Assembly (NCBI GenBank): GCA_024280635.1
Contig: JAJRPS010000065.1
Location: 76,602-140,601, forward strand
Source of the DNA: Bacteroidota bacterium
GTDB lineage: Bacteria > Bacteroidota > Bacteroidia > Flavobacteriales > Flavobacteriaceae
Direction of reading: 5' to 3'
DNA: 64,000 bases
This document shows, piece by piece, positions 44,750 to 52,812 of the stretch. The translations under genes and the position numbers were made by a program. Under the pieces are notes generated by a model. The model made no database searches. It was not told the origin of the DNA and saw nothing but the letters and a program-made list of their open reading frames with translations. Within the stretch, counting starts at the first letter, position 1. Each line of letters begins with the position of its first letter.

Positions 44750-45490
44750 ATGCAAAAATATATCATCATCATTATCGCATTTCTTTTTTCATGCAAACAA
44801 ACTCCTGTAAAAAAAGAAGCATCAATGCTACCAGAAATAGTTAATAAGGACAGTGTGGTTGAGGTTAGGGAAAGTAAAGCAGTAGAAAAATCATCTTTTA
44901 AAAAAACTGTTGGTTATACCAATCAAGAAATTTCAAACTTCAAAAACGATACTTTTATTGTATTGAAAAAGTTAGATACTACCTTTTCTTATAACATGAA
45001 ATATGCTACTAAGGATAATTTTTTAAAAGAAAATGTATATGATTGTGATGATTGTTTGGTGCGTTATGAAACCGCAAAGCAGTTAATAAAAGCAAATACT
45101 GAATTTAAGAAATTAGGTTATCACATACAGTTTTTTGATTGCTACCGTCCGTTGGATATTCAGAAAAAAATGTGGAAAATTTTCCCAGATAAGCGATATG
45201 TAGCCAACCCCATAAAAGGTTCTAATCACAATAGGGGTACAGCAGTAGACATTACATTGGTAAATAGTTTAGAGAAACCATTAGCTATGGGTACAAAATT
45301 TGATTTTTTTGGCAGAAAAGCTCATCATGCATATCAAAATTTACCAAAAGAAGTGCTAGAAAACAGAAAGTTATTAAAGTCAGTAATGATTAAAAACGGA
45401 TTTTGGGCAATCACCTCAGAGTGGTGGCATTACAACTTAAACCAATCACACCGTTACCCAGTTTCTAATTTTAAAACAACTTGTGAATAG
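44750..45490 (+). CDS. M15 family D-alanyl-D-alanine dipeptidase (VanX/DdpX-like) lipoprotein
   Basis: 246 residues. A lipoprotein signal ends at LFSCKQ (C15). The mature part shows the DdpX/VanX layout: FSYNMKYATKDNFL, FDCYRPLDIQKKMW, the zinc motif SNHNRGTAVDITL (His and Asp ligands) and the catalytic-glutamate/histidine block EWWHYNL. These zinc enzymes split D-Ala-D-Ala in the periplasm. Length fits the lipoprotein form in Bacteroidetes. Confidence 0.93.
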   Translation: MQKYIIIIIAFLFSCKQTPVKKEASMLPEIVNKDSVVEVRESKAVEKSSFKKTVGYTNQEISNFKNDTFIVLKKLDTTFSYNMKYATKDNFLKENVYDCDDCLVRYETAKQLIKANTEFKKLGYHIQFFDCYRPLDIQKKMWKIFPDKRYVANPIKGSNHNRGTAVDITLVNSLEKPLAMGTKFDFFGRKAHHAYQNLPKEVLENRKLLKSVMIKNGFWAITSEWWHYNLNQSHRYPVSNFKTTCE

Positions 45491-45492
45491 TT

Positions 45493-45885
45493 TTAAAGAA
45501 TAGAAATAGGCGTTTTATATTCATTAATAGCCACAAAAGTAAACATGCCAGTAACGGCTAATTCTCGTTTTTGAGCATACATTTGTTCCGTATAAATATC
45601 TACTTTAATTTCACAGCTGCTGTTCCCAACCTTGTGTATGCGAGCTACCAATTCAATAATACACCCACCAGGAATTGGTTTTCCAAAGTCAATTTTATCA
45701 CTAGACACGGTTACCATACGTTTTCTACTAAAACGAGTAGCACAAATAAAAGAAGCTTCATCCATCATTTGCAATGCAGTACCACCAAATAGAGTGTCAT
45801 AATGATTGGTTGTATTAGGGAAAACAGCTTTAAAAATTCGAGTTTCCGATGCGTTAATGCGCTCTTCTAAAGAAATATTTTTCAT
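45493..45885 (-). CDS. Acyl-CoA thioesterase (hotdog fold, YciA-like)
   Basis: 130 residues. Seen motifs: FPNTTNHYDTLFGGTALQMMDEASFICATRF, including the HYDTLFGG segment with the catalytic Asp-like region, and PGGCIIELVARI. It fits broad-specificity YciA/BACH-type acyl-CoA thioesterases. It is convergent with the M15 gene (2-base gap) and divergent from the nitroreductase gene. Confidence 0.9.
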   Translation of the reverse strand: MKNISLEERINASETRIFKAVFPNTTNHYDTLFGGTALQMMDEASFICATRFSRKRMVTVSSDKIDFGKPIPGGCIIELVARIHKVGNSSCEIKVDIYTEQMYAQKRELAVTGMFTFVAINEYKTPISIL

Positions 45886-45905
45886 GATAGTTGTTAATTT
45901 TCGGA

Positions 45906-45943
45906 CAAAGTTACAGCTTACCTATTCATATTGTCTATTTTTG
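45906..45943. promoter_or_regulatory. Divergent promoters for thioesterase and nitroreductase
   Basis: CAAAGTTA at 45906-45913 reads TAACTTTG on the minus strand for the thioesterase. TATTTTTG at 45936-45943 fits the plus strand for the nitroreductase. Both match TAnnTTTG. The plus-strand start near 45949 would exclude the track's upstream start at 45931. Confidence 0.45.
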
Positions 45944-45960
45944 CTAAAAATATTTTTAAA

Positions 45961-46590
45961 ATGGATATAATTAAAAGTTTACAATGGCGCTATGCAACTA
46001 AAAAGTTTGATGAAACAAAAAAAGTTTCGGAAGCAAAAATAGCAGTATTAAAGCAGGCTTTTAATTTAACGGCTACATCTTACGGTTTGCAGCCGCTTAA
46101 ATTAGTGGTTTTAAAAAACAAGGAAATTCAGCAAAAATTAGTAACCTATTCTTATAACCAAGAGCAGGTAGCGCAAGCATCTCACGTATTTATTATTTGT
46201 ATAGAAAATACAATTGATGAAAATTATATTAGAAAATATTTTGAATTGGTGAAAGAAAAAAGAGGTACATCAGACACTATTTTGGATTCTTTCAGAAGTT
46301 TTTTAATAGCAGATTTTAGTAAAAAAACTACAGCAGAAATAACACAAGCATCAGTTAAACAAGCATATTTAGCATTGGGTAATTTGTTAACAGTATCTGC
46401 GTTAGAGAAAATAGATGCTTGTCCAATGGAGGGGTTTTTGCCTGAAAAATACAGTGATATTTTAAATTTAGAACAAGAAAACATTACACCTGTGTTAGTT
46501 TTACCAATTGGTTATAGGGCAGAGAATGATCTTTTTGCTAATTTTGCAAAAGTTAGAAAAAATTTGACTGAAACAATCATCAATAGGTGA
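45961..46590 (+). CDS. Nitroreductase family NAD(P)H oxidoreductase
   Basis: 209 residues from ATG 45961; the ORF-track start at 45931 lies upstream of the likely transcription start. The N-terminal SLQWRYATKKFDETKKV carries the FMN-phosphate-binding arginine region, TSYGLQPLKLVVLKN is the typical second motif, and CPMEGFLPEKY with VLPIGYRAEND forms the C-terminal FMN contact. It resembles NfsB-type FMN enzymes. Confidence 0.9.
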   Translation: MDIIKSLQWRYATKKFDETKKVSEAKIAVLKQAFNLTATSYGLQPLKLVVLKNKEIQQKLVTYSYNQEQVAQASHVFIICIENTIDENYIRKYFELVKEKRGTSDTILDSFRSFLIADFSKKTTAEITQASVKQAYLALGNLLTVSALEKIDACPMEGFLPEKYSDILNLEQENITPVLVLPIGYRAENDLFANFAKVRKNLTETIINR

Positions 46591-46654
46591 CTTTGGTAAG
46601 GTTTTTGTAAATTAGCATGAAGAGTATAAAAAATAAAAGCATAAAATTAATAAT

Positions 46655-47107
46655 ATGAAAAAGTTTTTAGTAATCGCAGTTTTATTGATATCAAGTGTGT
46701 TGATGGCACAAAAAAGTCATTCTAAAATTAAATGGAATACAAGTTTTGAGAAAGCTCAAAAAATAGCAAAAAAACAAAATAAACCTATTTTAATGCTGTT
46801 TACAGGGAGTGATTGGTGCCCACCATGTAAAGCATTGAAACGAGAGTTTTTTAATTCGCCATCATTTGAAAAATATGCTAAAAAATTCGTATTTATGTAC
46901 GTAAATTTTCCAAGAAATAAAGAATTGGTTAGCTAGCAAGAAGCAATACAAAATAAAAAACTGAATAGTAAATACCATATAAAATCATTGCCAACAGTTG
47001 TAGCTGTAACAGCTAACGGAAAAGAAATAGACAAAATAAAAGGCTACAACTCAACCGGGGAAACACGTTATCATTATGCCTTTATGGATAAAATTTTGAA
47101 AAAGTAA
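46655..47107 (+). pseudogene. Thioredoxin-like secreted protein, interrupted by in-frame TAG
   Basis: The frame starts at ATG 46655 with a signal peptide (1-18, ending LMAQK) and a thioredoxin-type active site DWCPPCK (C55, C58). A TAG at 46934-46936 stops it. The same frame then runs on (QEAIQNKKLNSKYHIKSLPTVVAV...) to TAA 47105-47107. The downstream part includes the cis-proline SLPT that all thioredoxin folds need, so the stop removes an essential part of the fold. The full protein would be about 150 residues. Substitution of Gln, Lys or similar codon to TAG is the likely cause. Confidence 0.82.
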
Positions 47108-47122
47108 AAAAAAGCTTTTTAC

Positions 47123-47166
47123 ATAAAAAACCCGTAATTACAAAATTGTAATTACAGGTTTTTTAT
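47123..47166. terminator. Bidirectional terminator between the thioredoxin-like gene and maf
   Basis: A stem built from AACC-GTAATTACAA / TTGTAATTAC-GGTT around AA, flanked by A-run and T-run, works on both strands. It lies between two converging genes. Confidence 0.85.
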
Positions 47167-47170
47167 AAGC

Positions 47171-47761
47171 TTATAAAGCGCTAAGTGCTAAAAGTTCTCG
47201 GTAAACAATATCTACTGGTAAGCCCACTACATTGTTATAAGTGCCTTCAATTTTGGTAATACCAATGTTTCCAATCCACTCTTGAATACCATAACCACCA
47301 GCTTTATCATACGGTTTGTAGTTTTTTATGTAGTAGTTAATCTCATCATCTGTTAAATGTTTAAAAGTAACTTTGGTAACGGCAGCAATTGTTTTTTGAT
47401 ATGTTGTTGTTTTAAAACAGACAGAAGTAATGACTTCATGTGTTGTATTGCTTAATTTTTTGAGCATCAAAAAAGCATCTGTTTCATTTTTAGGTTTCCC
47501 CAAAGCTTCATTATCTAACCAAACAATCGTATCACTGGTAATTAAAATATCATGAGGTTGTAGTTCTTTTTCAAAAGGTAAGGATTTCAATTGAGCGAGA
47601 TAATCACTAATTTCAAAATGTCGTAATGTAGGTGGATAAATTTCATCAACAGGCTTTAACCTAATTTCAAAATCTAATCCTAAATCTTTAAAAAATTGTT
47701 GTCTTCTTGGAGAGCCAGAAGCTAAAATAAGGTGTTTTTGGTGTAATTTATTTGCTAACAT
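47171..47761 (-). CDS. maf: Maf family nucleotide pyrophosphatase
   Basis: 196 residues. The N-terminal LILASGSPRRQQFFKDLGLDFEI (S/G-R-R nucleotide-phosphate motif), ILITSDTIVWLDNEALGKPK with the catalytic Asp, and AGGYGIQEWIG with the Gln/Glu-rich end are all standard. Maf/YhdE hydrolyses dTTP, UTP or modified nucleotides to monophosphates. Length is normal. Confidence 0.95.
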   Translation of the reverse strand: MLANKLHQKHLILASGSPRRQQFFKDLGLDFEIRLKPVDEIYPPTLRHFEISDYLAQLKSLPFEKELQPHDILITSDTIVWLDNEALGKPKNETDAFLMLKKLSNTTHEVITSVCFKTTTYQKTIAAVTKVTFKHLTDDEINYYIKNYKPYDKAGGYGIQEWIGNIGITKIEGTYNNVVGLPVDIVYRELLALSAL

Positions 47762-47780
47762 TTTAAATTATTTATTTGTT

Positions 47781-47788
47781 CAAAGATA
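47781..47788 (-). promoter_or_regulatory. -7 element for maf
   Basis: CAAAGATA on the plus strand reads TATCTTTG on the minus strand, 19 bases before the maf start codon. No matching -33 TTG is seen. Confidence 0.45.
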
Positions 47789-47850
47789 GATAAAAATCTA
47801 CTTGCACGTTTCACTACAAAATCGTAACATTACACATCTAAAAATAATAC

Positions 47851-49314
47851 ATGAAACAGCAAGATAGTCTTTCTGAAATACAAACAGGAAAACAGCACAT
47901 AATAGATAATAAAGAGCTTAATATTTGGGAAGCTTTAATACCAGTTTTGTTTTTAATGGCAATGTTGGCCTATAATATTTTTTATGCAGATGGTGCCGCT
48001 TTAGGTGATTATTCCAATCAATTTATTTTATTAATATCAGGAGGTGTAGCCGCTATTGTTGGTTTTTTTAATAAAGTTAGTGTTTCTGTAATGCTTGCTG
48101 AAATTTGGGAAAACTTAAAAAGCGTGTTTGTGCCCATAATGATATTATTTTTAGTAGGAGCATTAGCTGGTACATGGTTGGTAAGTGGTATTATTCCTGC
48201 AATGGTATATTATGGCTTGCAAGTATTGAGTCCCGCAATATTTTTACCAGCATCGGTAATTATAGCCGCAATAATATCTATAGCAACAGGAAGTAGTTGG
48301 ACAACATCTGCAACCGTGGGTATTGCATTAATTGGTATTGGTAGCGCATTAGGCATTCCAACAGGCATGATAGCAGGAGCAGTAATATCAGGAGCTTATT
48401 TTGGTGATAAAATGTCGCCACTTAGTGATACTACAAACTTAGCACCAGCTATGGCAGGGACGGACTTGTTTACGCACATCAAATATATGGCATTCACCAC
48501 AATACCAACAATATTAGTTACGTTAGTCGTTTTTGCAATTATAAGTATGAATATTGATACTACAGGAACCGCAGATGTTAGTGGGCTGTTAGCAACAATA
48601 GATACAACATATAATATTACACCATATTTGTTTTTAGTACCCTTGACGGTTGTTGTAATGATTTTACTAAAAACAAAGCCTCTAATTGCATTAGCAATAG
48701 GTGTTGCTTTAGCTGCTGTATTTGCCATTGTTTTTCAGCCAGAAATATTAAGTAAAATAGGAACAACAAACTTTGAAGCATTAAAAACGGCAGTTTTAAC
48801 AGACGTGGAAATTGTTACGGATAATGAAAAATTAAACAAGCTTTTTAGTGCAGGAGGAATGAACGGAATGTTATGGACCATATATTTGATAATGTGTGCG
48901 ATGGTATTTGGAGGCGTAATGGATGCTATTGGTGCATTAGCTCGTATTACAAAAGAATTGTTAAAAGTAGCAACATCAGTATTTGGGTTATTTGCCAGTA
49001 CAGTATTTAGTTGCTTAGGGTTAAACGCTATTGCATCAGATCAATATTTGGCATTAGTAATACCGGGTAAAATGTTTAAAAAGGCCTATGAAGATAGAGG
49101 TTTAGCACCAGAAAATTTGAGTAGAACCTTAGAGGATTCAGGTACCGTAACATCTGCATTAATCCCGTGGAATACTTGTGGAGCATATCAATCAGGAGTA
49201 TTGGGAGTAAGTGTAAGTGATTATTTTGTATATGCTATTTTTAACTGGTTAAGTCCATTTATGACATTATTTTTTGCAGCATTAAATATTAAAATTAGAC
49301 AATTAAAAAAATAA
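47851..49314 (+). CDS. Na+/H+ antiporter, NhaC family
   Basis: 487 residues with about 11-12 membrane segments. It has ATGSSWTTSATVGIALIGIG, the GAYFGDKMSPLSDTTNLAP motif characteristic of NhaC, and LNAIASDQYLALVIPGKM plus EDSGTVTSALIPWNTCG in the C-terminal repeat. These belong to the discontinuous helices of NhaC/ArsB-type carriers. It exchanges Na+ for H+ at the inner membrane, which would suit a saline habitat. Confidence 0.92.
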   Translation: MKQQDSLSEIQTGKQHIIDNKELNIWEALIPVLFLMAMLAYNIFYADGAALGDYSNQFILLISGGVAAIVGFFNKVSVSVMLAEIWENLKSVFVPIMILFLVGALAGTWLVSGIIPAMVYYGLQVLSPAIFLPASVIIAAIISIATGSSWTTSATVGIALIGIGSALGIPTGMIAGAVISGAYFGDKMSPLSDTTNLAPAMAGTDLFTHIKYMAFTTIPTILVTLVVFAIISMNIDTTGTADVSGLLATIDTTYNITPYLFLVPLTVVVMILLKTKPLIALAIGVALAAVFAIVFQPEILSKIGTTNFEALKTAVLTDVEIVTDNEKLNKLFSAGGMNGMLWTIYLIMCAMVFGGVMDAIGALARITKELLKVATSVFGLFASTVFSCLGLNAIASDQYLALVIPGKMFKKAYEDRGLAPENLSRTLEDSGTVTSALIPWNTCGAYQSGVLGVSVSDYFVYAIFNWLSPFMTLFFAALNIKIRQLKK

Positions 49315-49345
49315 AATAAAGTTTTTACTTTAGATAAAATTTATC

Positions 49346-49705
49346 ATGAAAGAATTTATAAAAGGGCGAATGATGGGAGGCGTATATGCTTTAAAAGGAG
49401 CTATCATTTTATTAAAAACAGAAGCAAGCATACAAGTGCAATTTGCTTTAGGATTACTATTAACCTATGCCGGTTTTCATTATAACATTTCAAAAACAGA
49501 ATGGATGTTTCAAATATTAGCCATTGGTTTGGTAATTAGTGTAGAAGCATTAAATACAGCAGTAGAGGAAATAGCTGATTTTATTCACCCCAATTTTCAT
49601 GTAAAAATAGGATTAATAAAAGACATTGCGGCAGGAGCTGTTTTTATAGCTGCAATAACTGCAATGACAATAGGAGGATTTATATATATTCCTAAAATAT
49701 TTTAA
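49346..49705 (+). CDS. dgkA: Diacylglycerol kinase family (DgkA-like)
   Basis: 119 residues with three hydrophobic segments and ALNTAVEEIADFI, the active-site helix with glutamates of small integral-membrane lipid kinases (DgkA / undecaprenol kinase). KGAIILLKTEASIQVQ is the usual N-terminal part. It starts 31 bases after nhaC and 6 bases before ftsK, so it heads the ftsK operon or is read with nhaC. Confidence 0.93.
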   Translation: MKEFIKGRMMGGVYALKGAIILLKTEASIQVQFALGLLLTYAGFHYNISKTEWMFQILAIGLVISVEALNTAVEEIADFIHPNFHVKIGLIKDIAAGAVFIAAITAMTIGGFIYIPKIF

Positions 49706-49711
49706 CCGTAA

Positions 49712-52081
49712 ATGGCAAAAAAGAAAACCATAAAAAAAAATAAAAGAAGTTTACCAAAACTTTCAAAAGTAGTGCTAACCAAACAACAAAAAACAATATT
49801 AGGTAGTTTTTTAGTGTTGTTAGGGGTATTTCTGTTTTTTGCTTTTGTATCATATTTGTTTACATGGAAAACCGATCAAAGTGAAATAGGAAATTTTTCA
49901 AGAACTACACCTGTAGATAATATTGCTAATATTTTAGGTGCATCTATATCACACTTTTTTATCTATAAAGGTTTTGGTGTAGCAGCTTTAATAGTAACCT
50001 TTTTAACCGTAGCAAGTGGGTTGTACTTTTTGTTAGAAACACAATTACTAGCCTTAAAAAAACGATGGTTTTATGGGGTGATAATTATGATTTGGGTATC
50101 CGTATTTTTAGGCTTTTTTAATACCGAAATTTTAAGCGGTACAATAGGGTTTGAAGTCAATACTTTTTTACAAGATTACTTAGGGAAAATAGGAACAGGA
50201 ATTTTATTATTTTTCTTTTTAATCACTTATTTGGTAATACGTTTTAAGCTGAGTGTAACAAACATTCAAGAATATTTTAATAAAACTAAAGAAGAAAATA
50301 TAGCAGAAGTCAAAGAAGATTTGTCAATAAAAAAGACCGAGACACCTGTGGTTGATTCAAAAGAAGCAGATGAAGAAGCAGCCATTATTAATGAGTTTGT
50401 ACAAGAAAATAAACCGTCAACAACTCCAGAACCGTTAAGTACTCCATTAACTGCAACTCCAAAAAAAGAAGTGGTCATTAAAGCAGATGATGATGATTTA
50501 GATATGAAAGTAGAAGTTTCAGAAGAGGAAGAAGCGGTAACCGAAAATTTAGCCGATAAATTGGTTAGAGAAAATGGAGCTTTTGATCCGCGTTTGGAAC
50601 TAAGTGGTTTTAAATTTCCACCCATTGATTTGTTAAAAGATTACACCAAAGGGCAGGGGATAACTATTAATGAAGAAGAGTTAGAAAACAATAAAAACCA
50701 AATTGTAACCACCCTTAGAAACTATAAAATTGAAATCGCAAATATTACAGCAACCGTTGGACCTACAGTAACCTTATATGAAATTATACCAGAAGCAGGT
50801 GTACGTATTTCTAAAATTAAAAATTTAGAAGATGATATAGCACTTTCATTGGCAGCACTAGGTATTCGTATTATTGCACCAATGCCTGGAAAAGGAACAG
50901 TTGGTATTGAGGTGCCTAATAAAAATCCGAAAATGGTATCCATGCGTTCCGCAATAGCTTCTAAAAAGTTTCAAGAAGCAGAAATGCAATTGCCTATTGC
51001 TTTTGGTAAAACCATAAGTAATGAAACTTTAGTAGTTGATTTGGCAAAAATGCCTCACCTATTAATGGCAGGAGCAACGGGTCAAGGAAAATCAGTAGGA
51101 TTAAATTGTATCTTAACTTCATTATTATATAAAAAGCATCCATCCGAAGTAAAATTTGTATTGGTAGATCCTAAAAAAGTAGAACTTACACTATTCAATA
51201 AAATAGAACGTCATTACTTAGCAAAATTACCCGATAGTGAGGATGCTATTATTACCGATAATTCAAAAGTAATCAATACCCTAAACTCATTGTGTATTGA
51301 AATGGATGATCGTTATGAGTTATTAAAAAATGCATATTGCAGAAATATAATTGAATACAATAAAAAGTTTATTGGTCGTAAATTAAACCCTAATGACGGG
51401 CATAAATTTTTACCTTATATTGTTTTAGTAGTAGATGAATTTGCCGATTTAATTATGACTGCTGGTAAAGAAGTAGAAACACCAATTGCTCGATTAGCCC
51501 AGTTAGCACGTGCTATTGGTATTCATTTAATTATAGCAACCCAGCGCCCATCAGTAAATGTAATTACCGGGATGATTAAAGCCAATTTCCCAGCGCGTGT
51601 AGCGTTTAGAGTAATGACAGGAATAGATTCTAAAACTATTTTAGACACTGGTGGAGCCAATCAGCTAATTGGTAGGGGAGATATGTTGTACACACAAGGT
51701 AATGAATTGATACGAATACAATGTGCCTTTGTAGATACGCCAGAAGTAGAACGCATTACCGATTTTATTGGTGCTCAAAAAGCATATCCAGATGCACATT
51801 TACTTCCAGAATACGTAGGGGAAGAAGGTGGCACAACTATTGATAATAATAAAGATGAGCGCGATAAACTATTCCGTCAAGCAGCAGAAGTTTTAGTAAC
51901 CGCCCAACAAGGATCAGCGTCTTTGTTGCAACGAAAACTAAAATTAGGATACAATAGAGCAGGAAGAATAATTGATCAATTGGAAGCTGCAGGTATTGTA
52001 GGAGGGTTTGAAGGTAGCAAAGCACGTCAAGTATTGATACCCGATTTAATTGCACTCGATAAATTTTTTGAAAACGAATAA
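49712..52081 (+). CDS. ftsK: DNA translocase FtsK/SpoIIIE
   Basis: 789 residues. Four membrane segments (about 30-190) are followed by an acidic linker (~195-290), the alpha domain, and the RecA-like beta motor with Walker A GATGQGKSVG near 453 and Walker B VLVVDEFADL near 571. A C-terminal gamma winged helix (ASLLQRKLKLGYNRAGRIIDQLE) reads KOPS-type sequences. It pumps DNA at the septum for chromosome dimer resolution. Confidence 0.97.
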   Translation: MAKKKTIKKNKRSLPKLSKVVLTKQQKTILGSFLVLLGVFLFFAFVSYLFTWKTDQSEIGNFSRTTPVDNIANILGASISHFFIYKGFGVAALIVTFLTVASGLYFLLETQLLALKKRWFYGVIIMIWVSVFLGFFNTEILSGTIGFEVNTFLQDYLGKIGTGILLFFFLITYLVIRFKLSVTNIQEYFNKTKEENIAEVKEDLSIKKTETPVVDSKEADEEAAIINEFVQENKPSTTPEPLSTPLTATPKKEVVIKADDDDLDMKVEVSEEEEAVTENLADKLVRENGAFDPRLELSGFKFPPIDLLKDYTKGQGITINEEELENNKNQIVTTLRNYKIEIANITATVGPTVTLYEIIPEAGVRISKIKNLEDDIALSLAALGIRIIAPMPGKGTVGIEVPNKNPKMVSMRSAIASKKFQEAEMQLPIAFGKTISNETLVVDLAKMPHLLMAGATGQGKSVGLNCILTSLLYKKHPSEVKFVLVDPKKVELTLFNKIERHYLAKLPDSEDAIITDNSKVINTLNSLCIEMDDRYELLKNAYCRNIIEYNKKFIGRKLNPNDGHKFLPYIVLVVDEFADLIMTAGKEVETPIARLAQLARAIGIHLIIATQRPSVNVITGMIKANFPARVAFRVMTGIDSKTILDTGGANQLIGRGDMLYTQGNELIRIQCAFVDTPEVERITDFIGAQKAYPDAHLLPEYVGEEGGTTIDNNKDERDKLFRQAAEVLVTAQQGSASLLQRKLKLGYNRAGRIIDQLEAAGIVGGFEGSKARQVLIPDLIALDKFFENE

Positions 52082-52091
52082 CATTATAAAA

Positions 52092-52730
52092 ATGAAAAAG
52101 TATATTATTTTAAGTTTAGCATTATCAATTTCCTTTTTAGGTTTCTCACAAGATTCACAAAAAGCAAAAAGTTTTTTGAATGAAGTTTCTGCAAAAGTAA
52201 AAGCCTATAAAAATATTAGTATTGATTTTAAATATAGCTTGCATAACGAAGCTGAAAACATTAGTCAAACTACAAAAGGAGGTGTGGTTTTAGCAGGAGA
52301 AAAATACAAGCTAAACATGTTGGGTGTTACCCGTTTGTATGACGGTGAAAAAATATATAACATATCTCCAGAAGATGAAGAAATTACTATAACCAGCGCA
52401 AACGAAGAGGATGAGGGCACCATAACGCCTTCAAAAATGTTAACATTTTATAAAGAAGGGTACACTTATTTGTGGGATAAAAAATTACCCGTTAAAGGGC
52501 GTAAAATACAATATGTGAAGCTAATACCAAAGGATAGTAACTCTGATACAAAACACATTTTATTAGGTATAGATGCTAATACCAAAAACATTTATAATTT
52601 AATTGAAACCGGTAAAAATGGATCCGTTACAACTTTAACTGTTAATAGTTTCAAAACCAATCAGCCTTTATCAGAAAGTTTATTTATCTTTGACAAATCA
52701 AAATATAGTGATTATTACATCAATGAATAA
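52092..52730 (+). CDS. lolA: Outer-membrane lipoprotein carrier protein LolA-like
   Basis: 212 residues from ATG 52092 (MKKYIILSLALSISFLGFSQ signal peptide). The track's start at 52050 lies inside ftsK and would mask the signal. The mature part has the LolA-like half-barrel pattern (SIDFKYSLHNEAENISQTTKG, YKLNMLGVTRLYDGEKIYNIS). It shuttles lipoproteins across the periplasm. The ATG is 11 bases after the ftsK stop. Confidence 0.9.
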   Translation: MKKYIILSLALSISFLGFSQDSQKAKSFLNEVSAKVKAYKNISIDFKYSLHNEAENISQTTKGGVVLAGEKYKLNMLGVTRLYDGEKIYNISPEDEEITITSANEEDEGTITPSKMLTFYKEGYTYLWDKKLPVKGRKIQYVKLIPKDSNSDTKHILLGIDANTKNIYNLIETGKNGSVTTLTVNSFKTNQPLSESLFIFDKSKYSDYYINE

Positions 52731-52757
52731 TTCTAAAATATAAAGTGAATATTGAAT

Positions 52758-52792
52758 AAGAACGAAATGTTATGTTTCGTTCTTGTTTTTTT
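52758..52792 (+). terminator. Terminator after lolA
   Basis: Perfect 10-bp stem AAGAACGAAA / TTTCGTTCTT with a 7-base loop and a GTTTTTTT tail, 27 bases after the lolA stop. It may lower read-through into lptF/G. Confidence 0.9.
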
Positions 52793-52812
52793 ACTAAATA
52801 GTAACATTATCT

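Noticed and set aside
52050-52091. Upstream start of LolA inside ftsK
   Set aside because: It would bury the signal peptide that begins at 52092.
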